A stretch of 64,000 nt of DNA, taken from NCBI GenBank assembly GCA_040437565.1, contig JBDOQK010000027.1, forward strand, positions 1-64,000, written 5' to 3'. This document shows positions 12,901-26,682 of this stretch, in pieces (position 1 is the stretch's first letter; each line of letters begins with the position of its first letter). The notes under the pieces are model-generated. The model made no database searches. It saw only the letters and a list, made by a program, of their open reading frames with translations, and had not been told where the DNA came from. The position numbers and the translations under genes are program-made. This stretch comes from Albugo candida. Its lineage: Eukaryota > Oomycota > Peronosporomycetes > Albuginales.

Positions 12901-14043
12901 ACCGCGTGAGTGCCGCAGCTGCTCCTCGAGACGACAGCATGAACCATCTTCTGATCTCCACATTCGGATAACATAACAGCGGACTCATATCCAACAGAGC
13001 ACAAGCCATAAGATCGTCAGCGATATAATTGTAATTCCAAATTTCGACCTCCAAAAGCGGAATTGGAGTGATAGAGCTGTTGTATATGTGCGTCAATTGC
13101 ATTTTGTTCTCATGCATTTTCTTCCATATGGGATTTTTGCCTCCCAATTCAGTCGGTTTGGTCTGTTGCGGTTCTTTCCACGGAAGTAGAGAGAGTTTGG
13201 TATACGGTGCAAGCGACCCGAGTATTTGTAATCCAGGTAAATCAACTGCTCGTTCCACTGTGATGAAGAATGTTCCTGGTTTATTGACTTGCGATGGTTG
13301 TGTCATGCTGATAAAGTTATTGCGAGATACGGCGGTCTCTGTATACTTTTTCTGTATATCTGCTGCGAATTGGGCGCAACCGTGATGCGTCAAGATGTTA
13401 TTGGCTCTAAAGCGGTACATGTAGTGTCCCGGTGCGTCCGGCCAAGACACATCACAGACATCACACGTTTTCGTTGAGACGAAATGTTTTTCTGATTGTG
13501 ATGCGTCTCCCTTTAATAGTGGATCTTCCTGCTCGATTTCATTTGATTCGAATATGGGACCGACTTCCGAATATGTTTGCAAGGTTTTTGGGTCTTCCTG
13601 AGTGAAATGATTTTCAAATGATTTCTGAAGAGCTTTCAACGTCGAATTTGTGTGTTTGATACGTTTCAATTTGGAGCTGTAGAGTACGAGTGGTCAGTAT
13701 CTCAATGAGTACGAGTAATTTACGGTTTACATTGCGAGTGTGCCGATTGACGGAGGGCTTTTTTGTATAGTGGCTTTGGGGTTATATTGCGAGAATTTTT
13801 CCAATAGCCTTTCCAACTCGAAACTGGAGCAAATCGTGATAACATCCCCGTCTGAAATTTGCGAATCTATTGATCGATGGATTGCAACGACTACAGAGAA
13901 CACATGAGTTGATTCCCATTGGATGATGGTGAAGAGGAATGCGTAGGACCTGCACCGGATGACTCATTCATGAGATGAAGATCATTATCTCCTGAAGCCA
14001 GTTTCGATATCACTTGAGGAAATATTTTGTATTCTTCCAAGAT
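9961..14043 (-). CDS. Membrane protein with two C2 domains, a C1 zinc finger and C-terminal TM segments
   Basis: The main exons are 9961-12704 and 12760-13676, joined by a 55-nt intron that restores a C1 finger (CTLC, then WGYRCENCHADVHKGC). Further 5' exons are likely at 13731-13851 and up to about 14043; their start is not resolved. Order of parts: a stretch resembling the end of a PB1 domain (DGDVITICSSFELERLLEKF); a CDVC...H...C cluster; C2 domain 1 (FFITVERAVDLPGL); the C1 finger; C2 domain 2 (GHLYVNLYSLHVC); a basic linker; a hydrophobic pair (WFGLFVILCI, AYVFYGLIILLLYQL); a long middle region with ECNCPRC; and a final hydrophobic hairpin (AVVCVIFLAAALIF, GRWIVLLFG) before a charged tail. 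The layout recalls MCTP-type tethers anchored at the ER, but the family is not certain. Confidence 0.75.
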
Positions 14044-14519
14044 CTGTAAACAAGAACTCGTTTTGGAGTGCGATTCAATGCGATTTTTATTCTTTTCATA
14101 GCAAATCCTGGAGGATTTATTGTGTGGGATTACATAAATGATATAACGTATGGTACGAACCAAAACGAGATGGAAGGTTGGGGTTGAGAATCACTCGACG
14201 ACGGTGTTGAATGGCCTCTTTGCCGCACTTCCATGACACAAAGTACGCGTACCCCGTACCTTTGAGGAAGGATTAAATTTGGAGATAAGCGGTAATATAA
14301 TTCAAAGATTCGAGTTTAAAGATCAGTAGAATGAGTCAGATGATTAACGGTTGGATAAGTCCAGCATTATAGTATACTATTGACTCAACTGTGAACTGTT
14401 TCGTACGCGTCTATAAGGGAGAAATCGGTCCGTACTATGGCGCATCTTGTTCTCCTAAAGAGCGATTGGAATGCATCAATGCAAATACTTTTCAAAATTA
14501 TGATTAATATCTTTATAGC

Positions 14520-15101
14520 TTTTCACCCAACTGGCTGTATGCATTTGGATCGCGTTGCAATATTACATTAGTAACACGCCCGAGACCTTATGTATCAGCA
14601 ATGAAGAAAGCGATCTCCTCGATCTCAAGTTGATAAAACGAACTGATAACCGCGTGAGTGAAAATAGGTTCGTTTCCGTCAGAAAAAGCACCTGCAGCAA
14701 TCGATCGAAGTGTCAGATAAGGAATAGAGGTATTTTACGGGCCGCAAGATATCAAAAGTAGAGTGCGACGGTTGATTGAAATCTGTTGAGAGCAAACGCA
14801 CCTTACGGATATATACACATCGATGAAGGGAGAACGGACCGTGTTGTCATTCCTTCAAGAAAATTACGGCTGGACGTTCAATCTACTTGCAACACACGCA
14901 ATGTTTTGGGCGGTTGGATTACCGATTGGCTTGGATTATGGCTATTCCAGCAACAACTATAACGAGAAAGGAGGTGTTTCTTCCGGTTCACTTGGATCAG
15001 GAGCCTTTGTGATCACTTTGTTTGTCTGCTGCCTATGCACCCTGACTTATGTTATGAAACTAACAATGCACTTGATCTGTAAAGAGACATCAAATGATTA
15101 G
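14520..15101 (+). CDS. Possible small membrane proteins, unrecognised
   Basis: An open frame 14823-15101 (92 aa) starts [20 protein letters not shown] and has two hydrophobic stretches ([16 protein letters not shown] and [15 protein letters not shown]). Just upstream, 14520-14655 is open behind a plausible acceptor (TTTATAG), encodes [18 protein letters not shown], and runs to a GTGAGT donor that could join a short last exon ending near 14760. Whether these are one gene, two, or relics cannot be decided from sequence alone. Confidence 0.3.
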
Positions 15102-15925
15102 ATTTCCACTCATTTTGTATCAAATAAGACAAGTAAACAAGTCAAATATACTTGTATTCATTTCACTGCTTCACCATCAATCGCTGGCCAATAGAATTCA
15201 AGTAGTGTGCAATGCAATAGCTGACAAAAGGCCGCTTCTAAGCATGCGGGCTCGTGCTGTCTCTCTTTTAACTAGATTATTGACATTTCAGTAAGTTTAA
15301 GCCAAGATGATTCGCCATAAATCGCACAATTTTCTCGATGATTCAATTATGCTCATTGCGACTTGGCAAGTGCATTTGTAGTGATTGCTTCATAGTATCT
15401 TCTCTTAGAGCAATACGATAAATGCGCTCCTATGCGATTTTGTAAACGTTCAGAATAACGACAAGATTTCCATACGACTTGCGCATTGCTCCTTCGTTTA
15501 TAGGCTTTTTTCAGTTGGACTCTTCACTCGATACGCTTCACCGTGGCCCAATCGATCCCTTCCTCTTAAAGAAGCAGATCGTATCCATTTAACTTGAATC
15601 GTTGCCACACCGATTGAACGATAGAGCATTAGTATCGGTAATCAGTCGAATGGAGAGTGGAGTGTATAAGATGCCGCTGGATGGCTTAGAGCCCTAGTGA
15701 ATTGCTTTGATGCTTGGCATACTCCTTCACCGGATGTATGTCAGTTAAGAAGTCGTGTTATAATCGAACCCGCCTCTGGCTCCTGGCAGCCTTTCAAGTT
15801 CCAACAAGTTCCGGTAGATATAATATCCATACGCTTTGATTCTTGTATCTGCGACACTCGAACACTCACTAAGCGACAATACCATCATATAACAGTAGTG
15901 AGCTTATAAGTGTTACATAAGAACA

Positions 15926-16440
15926 TTATGGGTCGAACCAGCTTATTACAATAATACTAGAACTAGCCATACGATTTACCGATAAATACGACTCTTTTAA
16001 TTGGGTTGTGAGCTTTTGATTCTCATGTGCACGTTCTTGATGGCAAGTGCACAATCCTTCTGATCCGAATTGCATAACCTCTTGAACTTGCCGTAAAGAG
16101 AAATAAAGCCAGACGTTAAGATCAGACGTCACTACGGTCCGCTCATTTGTGTGTGTTCTGCATCTACCTTGACACCAGCAAAGCCTTCCTCCTTCACGTA
16201 CACTTTTGGCTCTTCAATTTCTATCTCGCTTTCGTCGCTTCTTCCTCGGTCAATATAAATCGCTGCAAATCAAATCCTTTTTTAATTGGCTTGCTTCAAT
16301 CACTTCTTCTGATGCTTTGTGCTGAGGTGCAGAAAGCAGCGACAACGGCATGGCATGCCCTCCTCCAACGCGCTTCATGATTTATGGTGCCATTTCGCTG
16401 CTTCGTGTTGTGCGAGAAACTAATTGATCCATTCTTTTCT
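15926..16440 (-). pseudogene. Decayed relative of the coiled-coil gene at 1-413
   Basis: The plus strand around 16345-16435 aligns with 325-415: both run through GGCATGGC/GGCACATGGCG, CCTCCTCCAACGCGCTTCATGA/CCTCCGCCGACACGCCTCAT and a CCATTCTTTT end. On the minus strand, a frame at 15926-16132 also aligns with the coiled-coil part, keeping an EN-xx-L block at the same spacing (AHENQKL against MDENRQL). The start region has indels and the frame is not continuous, so I read it as a pseudogene on the minus strand. No function is expected. Confidence 0.5.
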
Positions 16441-16509
16441 GTGATTGCAAATGTGAATACGTTATCAAATCATACGGACAAAAAAGATATGTACGCAATT
16501 TGAGCTTCG

Positions 16510-18130
16510 CTATCCCGGCAGAACCTGCGGGGTAGCTCGCGAGCGCTTGGTCGGCGCTATCAGGATCGAACAGAGTGGACGCATAGCCCCCGTCGATAGC
16601 GGCTTTGCATTTTCATGTTCTGCAGTCGTTCGAGAACGTTTCAATCCTAGCTTTTGACCCAGATGCTCCAAAGGTGCTGCTTTAATATCATTCGATGTAG
16701 AAATGTAAAAGCATCGACGCTTCATGATACTGATAACCAAAGCGTATTCTGTGTCTGATACAAATCAATACGCTAACTCATCCTCTAGCGGTGTTGATGC
16801 AAGTGCGGTCCAGTTGTACAGTGCAAGATATGTTTCACTCTGCATAATCATCAAGAAATATGCACCTCGTTTGTCTGTGTAAGACGAATCTGTACCTGCA
16901 TGCTGATTCGCAGCATTTCCACTTTCTGCAGCATTGACCGTGTAAATTGCATAGCTGGAGACCTTGTTCGTATGGGACGTTGTTGGAAAGTAGCGACTCC
17001 ACATTGCCATCCGTCCGACGTTTTGGTAAAACGATCCAAGGATCTAAATAGTGGTTTCGTCTACCTTCCGTTACGGACTGTCCCGACGCAGTGGTTTATG
17101 TAACTGAGGAAGGCCGTCGGAAGAGATACTAACGGTCATACATAATATAATTGAATCTATTTTTCCTTCTCTTCGGTGAAGCAACTTTCCATTCTGTGCG
17201 GCAATTACGACAGATGTCGTTTACAGGTCATTTGCTGGACGCTACAGCATTCACATTCCACCTTTACTCCGCTTGTACAGTGAGAGTGTTGCCAACTATA
17301 CCTCCAGCATGATGTAGGATCAGTTTTGTAGATGCGTGACTTCTGATGCCGTCATACACGTTGAGAGTCAGAATAGCCGTGTCTTGTCTTTCTAACTCCC
17401 ATAGAGCTTCTTCGAGTATCCGATTTCTTAAATCCCACCAAGGCTTCTTTGAATGCGTACCAAGCAGATCGATTTTGAGCGCTATAGTGTGGGGACCGAC
17501 CACACCTTCTATATCGTCGGAATGTATTGACGATTATGAAGGAATGGCCATTCCGTTCCCTTAAAAATTTGTTATGCATTGTAATTCCTCACAGATGCAT
17601 CCCTGCATTATATGCAGGGTGATAGTTTCCTTACTCATTGAGTTGAAGCCACCCATACTGATCGTAAGAATGTAAGAGAATACTGTTAAGTATACCACAC
17701 GAACATTCTTACATGATGGGCCTCAAAATTTGCGCGGAGAGAGTCCCTAGAGTTAGGGATCACCGTGATATAGAAGTCGATAGAATACATTCCAGAGATA
17801 AACGACCATTATTCTGTTTGATACGTTGACCTCTGTCTGTTTGTCATAAGTGAACAACGAACGAAGTATGCTGTCGCTTCTCGATCATCAGCATTTCTTG
17901 TTATCGAGACGCAATTCCACGTGTGTATTGATCGCGCATTACTAGACGCTTTGAAGCTGTCAGGAGTTCTAGTACTTACGGCTTCGCAATAAGTGTCGAA
18001 TTGACGCTTTGTGAGCAGAATTGACACAAGCAATCAATAAACCCAACAAGAACACCAAGCCAATGATGCGCATCAAGCGTCGATGCTGAAAGAAGCCGAG
18101 GTTACTCAGCCGCTCAAAATATTGTCCATA
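16510..18130 (-). other. Minus-strand coding-like pieces with a possible signal peptide
   Basis: A frame starting at about 18070 encodes MRIIGLVFLLGLLIACVNSA, a textbook signal peptide, and reaches a GTAAGT donor about 34 codons later. Downstream on the same strand lie open stretches at 17264-17503 (contains KIDLLGTHSKKPWWDLRNRI), 16765-17010 and 16510-16740; the last two share a frame separated by one stop. They could be exons of one secreted-protein gene or its relic. I could not find a consistent splice path, and the product is not recognised. Confidence 0.3.
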
Positions 18131-18995
18131 TGCCGAGTTGATCGCTTTCAAAGTACCGGTGGAACGATGGCCTGCTATAAAAAGAGCCATCGTTTTGCCT
18201 GATCGACCTCACAACACTTGTCAGATACCATCAGAGGTGTTTGCACATTTATTGCAAATACAATGGTCTATTCGTGCACAAGATACTCGAAGAGAGATCA
18301 TAAAAAGGCAAGGAAAGTCTCTTCGATTCCGCGCGACATCATTCATCGACACGGAGTAGCTTCATTCGAATCGAATTCAGATACTTTGGGAAGGTGAATG
18401 TCGAAGACGATGAGTTCTTCGAGACCTCGTACGTACACACGAGTTCAGACTACGACTTTTGCATCGTAAATAGAGAAACTCATGATCCAAATAAAGTAAT
18501 ATACAAGTATCTAATGTAGTCGTTAATTGTGTGCGCCCAGCGCTAAACCAAGCGTACAAAGTCTAGTTTCTCGTCCAGACATTGTATGCGAGCAATTGCG
18601 AGACTATTAGTAATTCAATTACATGGACAGCATTCCGACGTAAAATTGATGTGAATGTATCGATATCAACCAGAGAACCTTGTCGGAACGACGCAGGCAT
18701 GGTCGCCTTCATATATTAGCGTTTTCTATACATAAATAAGGAAGAGTAGAGGATACTCCCATGAGTCGGCTATCTCAAGACACTAAAACTGAAAGACGCA
18801 TTATGTACTCAAAAATGATTCACTAATAGGAAAGAAGTTTGAAGTATGCTCGCAATTAAATGAGGTGCTCAAAGTGCTTTACAGATCACAATTTATATTC
18901 GGAAATCTCATTACCCTCGAAGTATATGTTTTCCCAGTCAACTGCTCCAGAAAGGTTATCCCTGCGTCAACTTTTCCAGCTTACAAGATTGTGAC

Positions 18996-19975
18996 AAGGT
19001 TCGCTTCTATGCTCACAAAGTACGAGATCGATGCTTTGGAAACGTTACCAACTTGTTTACGCTACGAGACGTGCAACCTTACTGTAATGTTAGGGGTTCG
19101 TATCGTATGTACGTATTTACTAGGAAATCATATTCACTTATTCAGATAATTTATGTATATTGATTTTGAAATTTTCTACAGCAAACGATGCTAAGAAACG
19201 GATACGGTATCGCACACCTATGTGTCTCACTTAAACATTACGCTCAAGGTTCGCTTTCATGCTCACAAAGTACGAGATCGATGCTTTGGAAATGTTACCA
19301 ACTTGTTTACGCTACGAGGCGTGCAACCCTACTGTAATGTTAGGGGTTCGTATCGTATGTACGTATTTACTAGGAAATCATATTCACTTATTCAGATAAT
19401 TTATGTATATTGATTTTGAAATTTTCTACAGCAAACGATGCTAAGAAACGGATACGGTATCGCACACCTATGTGTCTCACTTAAACATTACGCTCAAGGT
19501 TCGCTTTCATGCTCACAAAGTACGAGATCGATGCTTTGGAAATGTTACCAACTTGTTTACGCTACGAGGCGTGCAACCCTACTGTAATGTTAGGGGTTCG
19601 TATCGTATGTACGTATTTACTAGGAAATCATATTCACTTATTCAGATAATTTATGTATATTGATTTTGAAATTTTCTACAGCAAACGATGCTAAGAAACG
19701 GATACGGTATCGCACACCTATGTGTCTCACTTAAACATTACGNNNNNNNNNNNNNNNNNNNNNNNNNNNNNNNNNNNNNNNNNNNNNNNNNNNNNNNNNN
19801 NNNNNNNNNNNNNNNNNNNNNNNNNNNNNNNNNNNNNNNNNNGCTAAGAAACGGATACGGTATCGCACACCTATGTGTCTCACTTAAACATTACGCTCAA
19901 GGTTCGCTGCAAGCTCACAAAGTACGGGATCGATGCTTTAGAAACGTTGCCAACTTGTTGAGGCGTGCAACCTTT
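18996..19975. repeat. Tandem repeat, 250-bp unit, at least 3.5 copies
   Basis: Units begin near 18996, 19246 and 19496 and a partial unit follows the gap; the marker GCTCACAAAG recurs at 19011, 19261 and 19511. Copies 2 and 3 are nearly identical; the first and last are more diverged. The array is interrupted by the N run 19743-19842, so copy number is unknown. Short open frames inside the unit repeat with it and do not look like genes. Confidence 0.9.
19690..19895. repeat. 53-bp duplicate around the gap 19743-19842
   Basis: 19690-19742 equals 19843-19895. Because this lies in the 250-bp tandem array, it may be a true repeat boundary or an assembly overlap. Confidence 0.6.
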
Positions 19976-20159
19976 TTTCGTAGTTCCATATAGGTAGAAC
20001 CTACCCCAAGCTAAAATATGCATTTGGGCAGAACTCACAATGCACCGATAGGAATAAGATGAGTTGTGTGCGTCGATATATTGAGTGGTGGTGGATCGAA
20101 GCAATTTGCATTCAGCTAAAAAGTCATCACAATCCAATATTCCGTCAACAGCGAACACA

Positions 20160-21194
20160 ATGAAGATCTATGCACCACTTTCGTACTATACCGCCTTACT
20201 AGGAGCCTTATCAGTATATCGCCATCACGTTGACGGTGATAGCCAATTCTGGTGTCGTTCTACTGATGGCGTTTCACTTTGTGGGCCAAAAGTTGATGTA
20301 GCAAAGCTATCGTCTGAGGAATTTCTCATAAAATTCAATATGGAGAGAACAAGATTGTTGTCAGAAGAGTTCAATATTTGCTTTCCTGGCGAGAAGATGG
20401 AAATACGATACTCAGGAGAAAACGAACCTGATGTCAAAAATATAGTATTTACAGATGAGAAGAAGGTTGTGGTCAACATGGAGAAGCTCTATAATCCGGA
20501 TAAGAGAAGGTCGACTGGCAACACAGAGTGTTGGATTGTATATGCTAAACGTTTGAAAGAATTGATGCGTGCCAAAAAGCTGGTTCCCACCAGGGATGCA
20601 TGGACGCTCGATTTTGATAAGTTCCTCGAATTGGCTGCAAAAGGGATCTATTCAGTTACGCATCATGATGGATACATTGGTATAGATTACGCTCAAAATT
20701 CTGAAACGCTCGGATTTGAAGATACCGATTTCAAGACTGAGAAAAAGCTTCGTCTTCCTGCGATCAAAATGGGTGAAACAGAATATAAGGACCAATCAAT
20801 TCGAATCCGTCTTGGCAATCTCCGACTGGGACTACCAATAATACCTTATAAAATGGCCTCTGAGTGGGCTATAACAAACGGTTTCAAAAGGATACACAAT
20901 GTGCTGCAACATACACGGAATGACGATCCTCCGGCTAAGACACCAAAACTGTATATCAGTATTCCTGGTCATCCATGCAAATACATCGACTTTCTTTATG
21001 CTGTGGCCGACGCAAGTTTCCTTTTTGTTCCTACCCATTGTGAATATTGGGAGATGAACTATCAGTTTTTAATGACGTCGATAGTCAGAGTCAACAAAAT
21101 TGATTCGGAGTACTACACGTATAAATTGGACAACCATGTTGTCAGCGAATCAAAACCAAATCTTGGCTATTTAGAAGGAGGTCCTCCCTGGTAA
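20160..21194 (+). CDS. Secreted protein, unknown family
   Basis: A single-exon frame of 344 residues starts at an ATG at 20160 with a short hydrophobic N-terminus (MKIYAPLSYYTALLGALSVY) consistent with a signal peptide, and ends GYLEGGPPW. The body is mixed alpha/beta-like, with Cys at several positions (FWCRSTDGVSLCGP, FNICFPGEK, CKYIDFLY, PTHCEYWE). No RXLR, LFLAK or CHXC motif is present at the expected position. It stands alone between the 250-bp repeat array and a 1.4-kb empty stretch, which is typical of lineage-specific secreted genes in plant pathogens. The function is unknown. Confidence 0.65.
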   Translation: MKIYAPLSYYTALLGALSVYRHHVDGDSQFWCRSTDGVSLCGPKVDVAKLSSEEFLIKFNMERTRLLSEEFNICFPGEKMEIRYSGENEPDVKNIVFTDEKKVVVNMEKLYNPDKRRSTGNTECWIVYAKRLKELMRAKKLVPTRDAWTLDFDKFLELAAKGIYSVTHHDGYIGIDYAQNSETLGFEDTDFKTEKKLRLPAIKMGETEYKDQSIRIRLGNLRLGLPIIPYKMASEWAITNGFKRIHNVLQHTRNDDPPAKTPKLYISIPGHPCKYIDFLYAVADASFLFVPTHCEYWEMNYQFLMTSIVRVNKIDSEYYTYKLDNHVVSESKPNLGYLEGGPPW

Positions 21195-22658
21195 TACCTA
21201 ATACTAATACACGCTTTGACTTTATCGCACGCTAAACCTTTTATGATACACTCAAATAAGGAGTTCACTTGAGCATGATTTGTTCATCCTCGCCGCGTTC
21301 GTGTTTCTGCTGCTTTGAGCTGTTGCGATTTGATGCAGTACCCAGATTGCTCCCTACGCTTATTCTCAACTTATCTTAACCAAGAAGTATCAAGAAGTAG
21401 TCGTACTCGAACGACAGCTACTTCTTGTACGTCTCAGTATTTGAACGGGATCGGTGCTGTCAAGTTCAGAAAGAAGTACTCAAGCCGTGAGATCAGGGAG
21501 CTCACTGCCGTCTTCATCATGACTGATCGCTGATGCAAACCTCTCAGGCGATTCGACTCCATCAACTGAATCCATCAGGATATCTCGTGCGATCGTCTCA
21601 TCTTATATACAAGCAGGTATGAATCAGATATTTGATCACTTCACACACGTGTCCAAGCAAAAGAAAGCGGTGCGATTAGTTCGAGCGACATCGAACCATA
21701 TCTGTTGTTCAGAAACGGCGAACAAATTCCCACAAATTGCTGTTTCCAGCGCACTATAAAACACGACAAAATCAGACGTCAATGTCACACGGGCAGTATG
21801 GTGGAAGTGAGTTGTGATGATGTCCACGTTGACGATGATTTAGGCTCCAAGAGAGATAACATGAAGCCACAACGTGACGGGGAATACGGACGAGAAAAAG
21901 CAGAAACTTCAGCTGACGTTATCAACGACTGCTCTGCTTTCTTGTATTTCTGTCGACCACATCAGCTGCTCTTGAAGCTTTGATGAAAGTTTGAGACGAA
22001 TCACCATAATTCAGGTGCACAAACGTGTTTCAAAGGTTGGAAAGCACTTCAAAGCGATACCTTTGTACAGTTGTCGAATCGGTATATTGCGAGGTCGATT
22101 TCGATACAAAAATGATCGGTCGGAGAACGAGTAAAGGCACAGGTCCGTATCGCTTACAAGTTGTCGCCAAACAACTTTTTCGCGAGTGTGTGTTGTATGG
22201 AATAAAAAAACGTAAGAATAGTACGAATCGAGGAATTGGGCCGAACTGAGTGCTTAGGCACGTTCATGTGTGAATTTTCTGATGTCGAAATACGTCAGTC
22301 ACGGATTATAAGACCGACTTTGCGAGTACGATGAAGAGCTATTGCGCTAGATTGCATATTTTGCATACGTAATTGTCGGTCAATGATACATTCTCTAACG
22401 ATATTTCGCGATATGCGTACCCATTTTGATATAATAATTGTGTCGAAGAAAACTGCGTGGAACTGAAGCACATTGTTCAATGTGTGTGGCAACCAATCAA
22501 AGTCTCAAATTATTTTCAAGCAATCAGGTTCCATGTTGGAATCGGGTCAATGAGCGTACTGCAACCGGATCGACATGTTTCTATCTATAACCTGTCGCGT
22601 AAATCGTTTTTGTATTTTATAACAACAGGAACCTGTAACGTCCGCAATCGTTGCGTGA
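21195..22658. other. Intergenic, 1.46 kb, nothing recognised
   Basis: No open frame here resembles a known protein, and I see no repeat or RNA gene. Confidence 0.5.
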
Positions 22659-24390
22659 TCATTGATAAATACTGCTAACCGATCCTTTCTCATCAAAAAT
22701 TTTTGTGTTATCATGTTCAAGCCACTCAAGCTCCACATCCATTACTGCTTTGAGTCTTTGAAGTATTGAGGTATACCGTGAATTATCCAATCCACGAGCA
22801 GACATAATCTACACATCCAATCAGTCAGCGCAATAAAAAGAGTCCGAAATCGCTACCACTCACCTGCTCAACATTCATTCCTAGATACTGAATTGCACGC
22901 TCATATCGATCTTTTTCCACTCCTTTGCGATACAACGGAAATCCCAAAGAAGGGTCCCGCGTTTCGTCTTGAATAGAAGACCGCGAACAAGCAACAAAAA
23001 CGCGATATCGAATTTGAATATGAAAATACTTGCTAAGCATAAAGACAAGATGGGCGACATATCCAAGTGCTGTAGACACACATTCTTCTTCTCCTTTTCC
23101 ATTATTTGTCAAATCAGAATTCGTCAGACGGATACCTCGAATACAGCACTCTCCTGAACGATTGCACTCGATTGGATACACTTCTTGCAGCGCTTTCACA
23201 AGCATCGCTTGACGATATCGTATCTGATACGCCGTCCGTAAAATCTGATATCGCCGTTCCAGAATCCCATCTTGCTCGTCTTTGCACTTTAGATTCATGT
23301 GCATCAACTTGACCAATGCCTTGGAGATTCTAACATCGAGGTCGAGCGTCTTCTTTTCCTGTAACGATGTTTGTTGGAGGCGATTAACGAATTCTCCGAG
23401 ATGAACAATTCGTTTTCGTAGTTTTTGTATGCTGTCCCGTTTTGCATCACAGTGCCGCTCAACTATTGGATCAATACATTGCCGAGCGTACTTTAGACTG
23501 AGACCGTTTTGAATGTCATGACTTAATCTAGCGACCCGATCATGAATACTGGAGAATGTACGTTTCAACGTCTGAATACGAATCCGATGTTCCAAGCTTT
23601 GGTTCACATGTACCGAACATACTGATGGTGTTGTCTGTTTCAAACAGGAAATCGTAGTGCCTGAAGTGTTTGAAACTTGGCGTACCATTCGAAACGTTCG
23701 TTTTGAAACGTGTACACCACCATCACCTAACGTGAAAAACCAAGTGTTTAGTGGAAGTGACTCGATTTCAGCCAGTGGAACTGCAAGCGGAACTAATTCA
23801 TTCAGTTTACATCGAAACTGAAGCACTTCATCGCGTCGGAATGCCGCACTCCGATCTGAGACACGCTTTCCATTCGATTGTGTTTCATAGTATCCTTGCC
23901 AACTGCCGCTTTCCACACGATACACAACGATTGTGAGAGCAACTCCACGTCGTCCGTGCACTACAGACGGCAATTTCTTAACAGTTAACCTGTTCGGTTG
24001 TCTATCTGCTCGTCCGTGTCCCTCTAACTTTGATAACTGAAACGGGATCCATACGGGAAATAACGTGTTTTTAACAATTTCACTCGTGTACGCGATCCTA
24101 TTTTCGATCAAAACTTCAAAGTACAAATCGAGCATTTTTATACTGGAATTTGTATGCAACGCAACATTTCGTATACCAAATGTCACAAAGTCGTCCATTT
24201 CGATCGATCTCGCAGTACATCGCTCGTTTCTCTTGCTATCTATCGTCGACGTTGCGGCTGGGATTGACGACATGGAACAAACACTTCGCAATCCCTTCCC
24301 AGACGTATTTCCGCGCGCAGACACCGCATTCGAAGACCTTAGGTCTCTCGGATCTCTCAAACACGCGTATGCATACAGAAATTCGGCCAT
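22659..24390 (-). CDS. UVRAG: UVRAG/Vps38-like subunit of the PI3-kinase complex
   Basis: UVRAG/Vps38 directs the class III PI3-kinase (Vps34-Vps15-Beclin) to endosomes. Exon 1 (22864-24390) encodes a C2-like N-terminal region (FGIRNVALHTNSSIKMLDLY ... NTLFPVWIPFQL), a coiled coil (RIRIQTLKRTFSSIHDRVAR onward) and the conserved C-terminal block ALGYVAHLVFMLSKYFHIQI, ACSRSSIQDE, FPLYRKGVEKDRYERAIQYL. A 55-nt intron (GTGAGT...GTGTAG) leads to exon 2 (22659-22808), ending DEKGSVSSIYQ. I chose the Met at 24390 (MAEFLYAYACLRD); the frame stays open to 24555, which would abut the kinesin start, so that longer form is unlikely. Total about 558 residues. Confidence 0.8.
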
Positions 24391-24557
24391 CACACTGCAC
24401 AAAGCGCCAGAAAAACGTCCAACTGTCCCGTTTCTCCGAGTCGTCTGTCGACAAACGCAATACACGTAACTTATGTGTGCACATAGAATAAGGTAAACGC
24501 GATCTTGAAACGACGTCATGCAAACACTTTGACTTCCCTTACATTTGCGCGTCATAC

Positions 24558-26682
<2,125 letters not shown>

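Larger units (their letters stand above)
14044..18995. other. Gene-poor region, about 5 kb
   Basis: Only low-confidence items are listed separately here: a small membrane-like ORF, a relic of the first gene, and a cluster of minus-strand coding-like pieces. The remainder shows no coding signal, no tRNA and no clear repeat. Confidence 0.5.

Noticed and set aside
19222-19663. Two identical 63-codon open frames as genes
   Set aside because: They are simply copies of the 250-bp tandem unit and have no protein-like conservation.
20160-20400. RXLR-dEER motif in the secreted protein (RTRLLSEEF)
   Set aside because: The order is R-x-R-L, not R-x-L-R, and the following acid run is too short.
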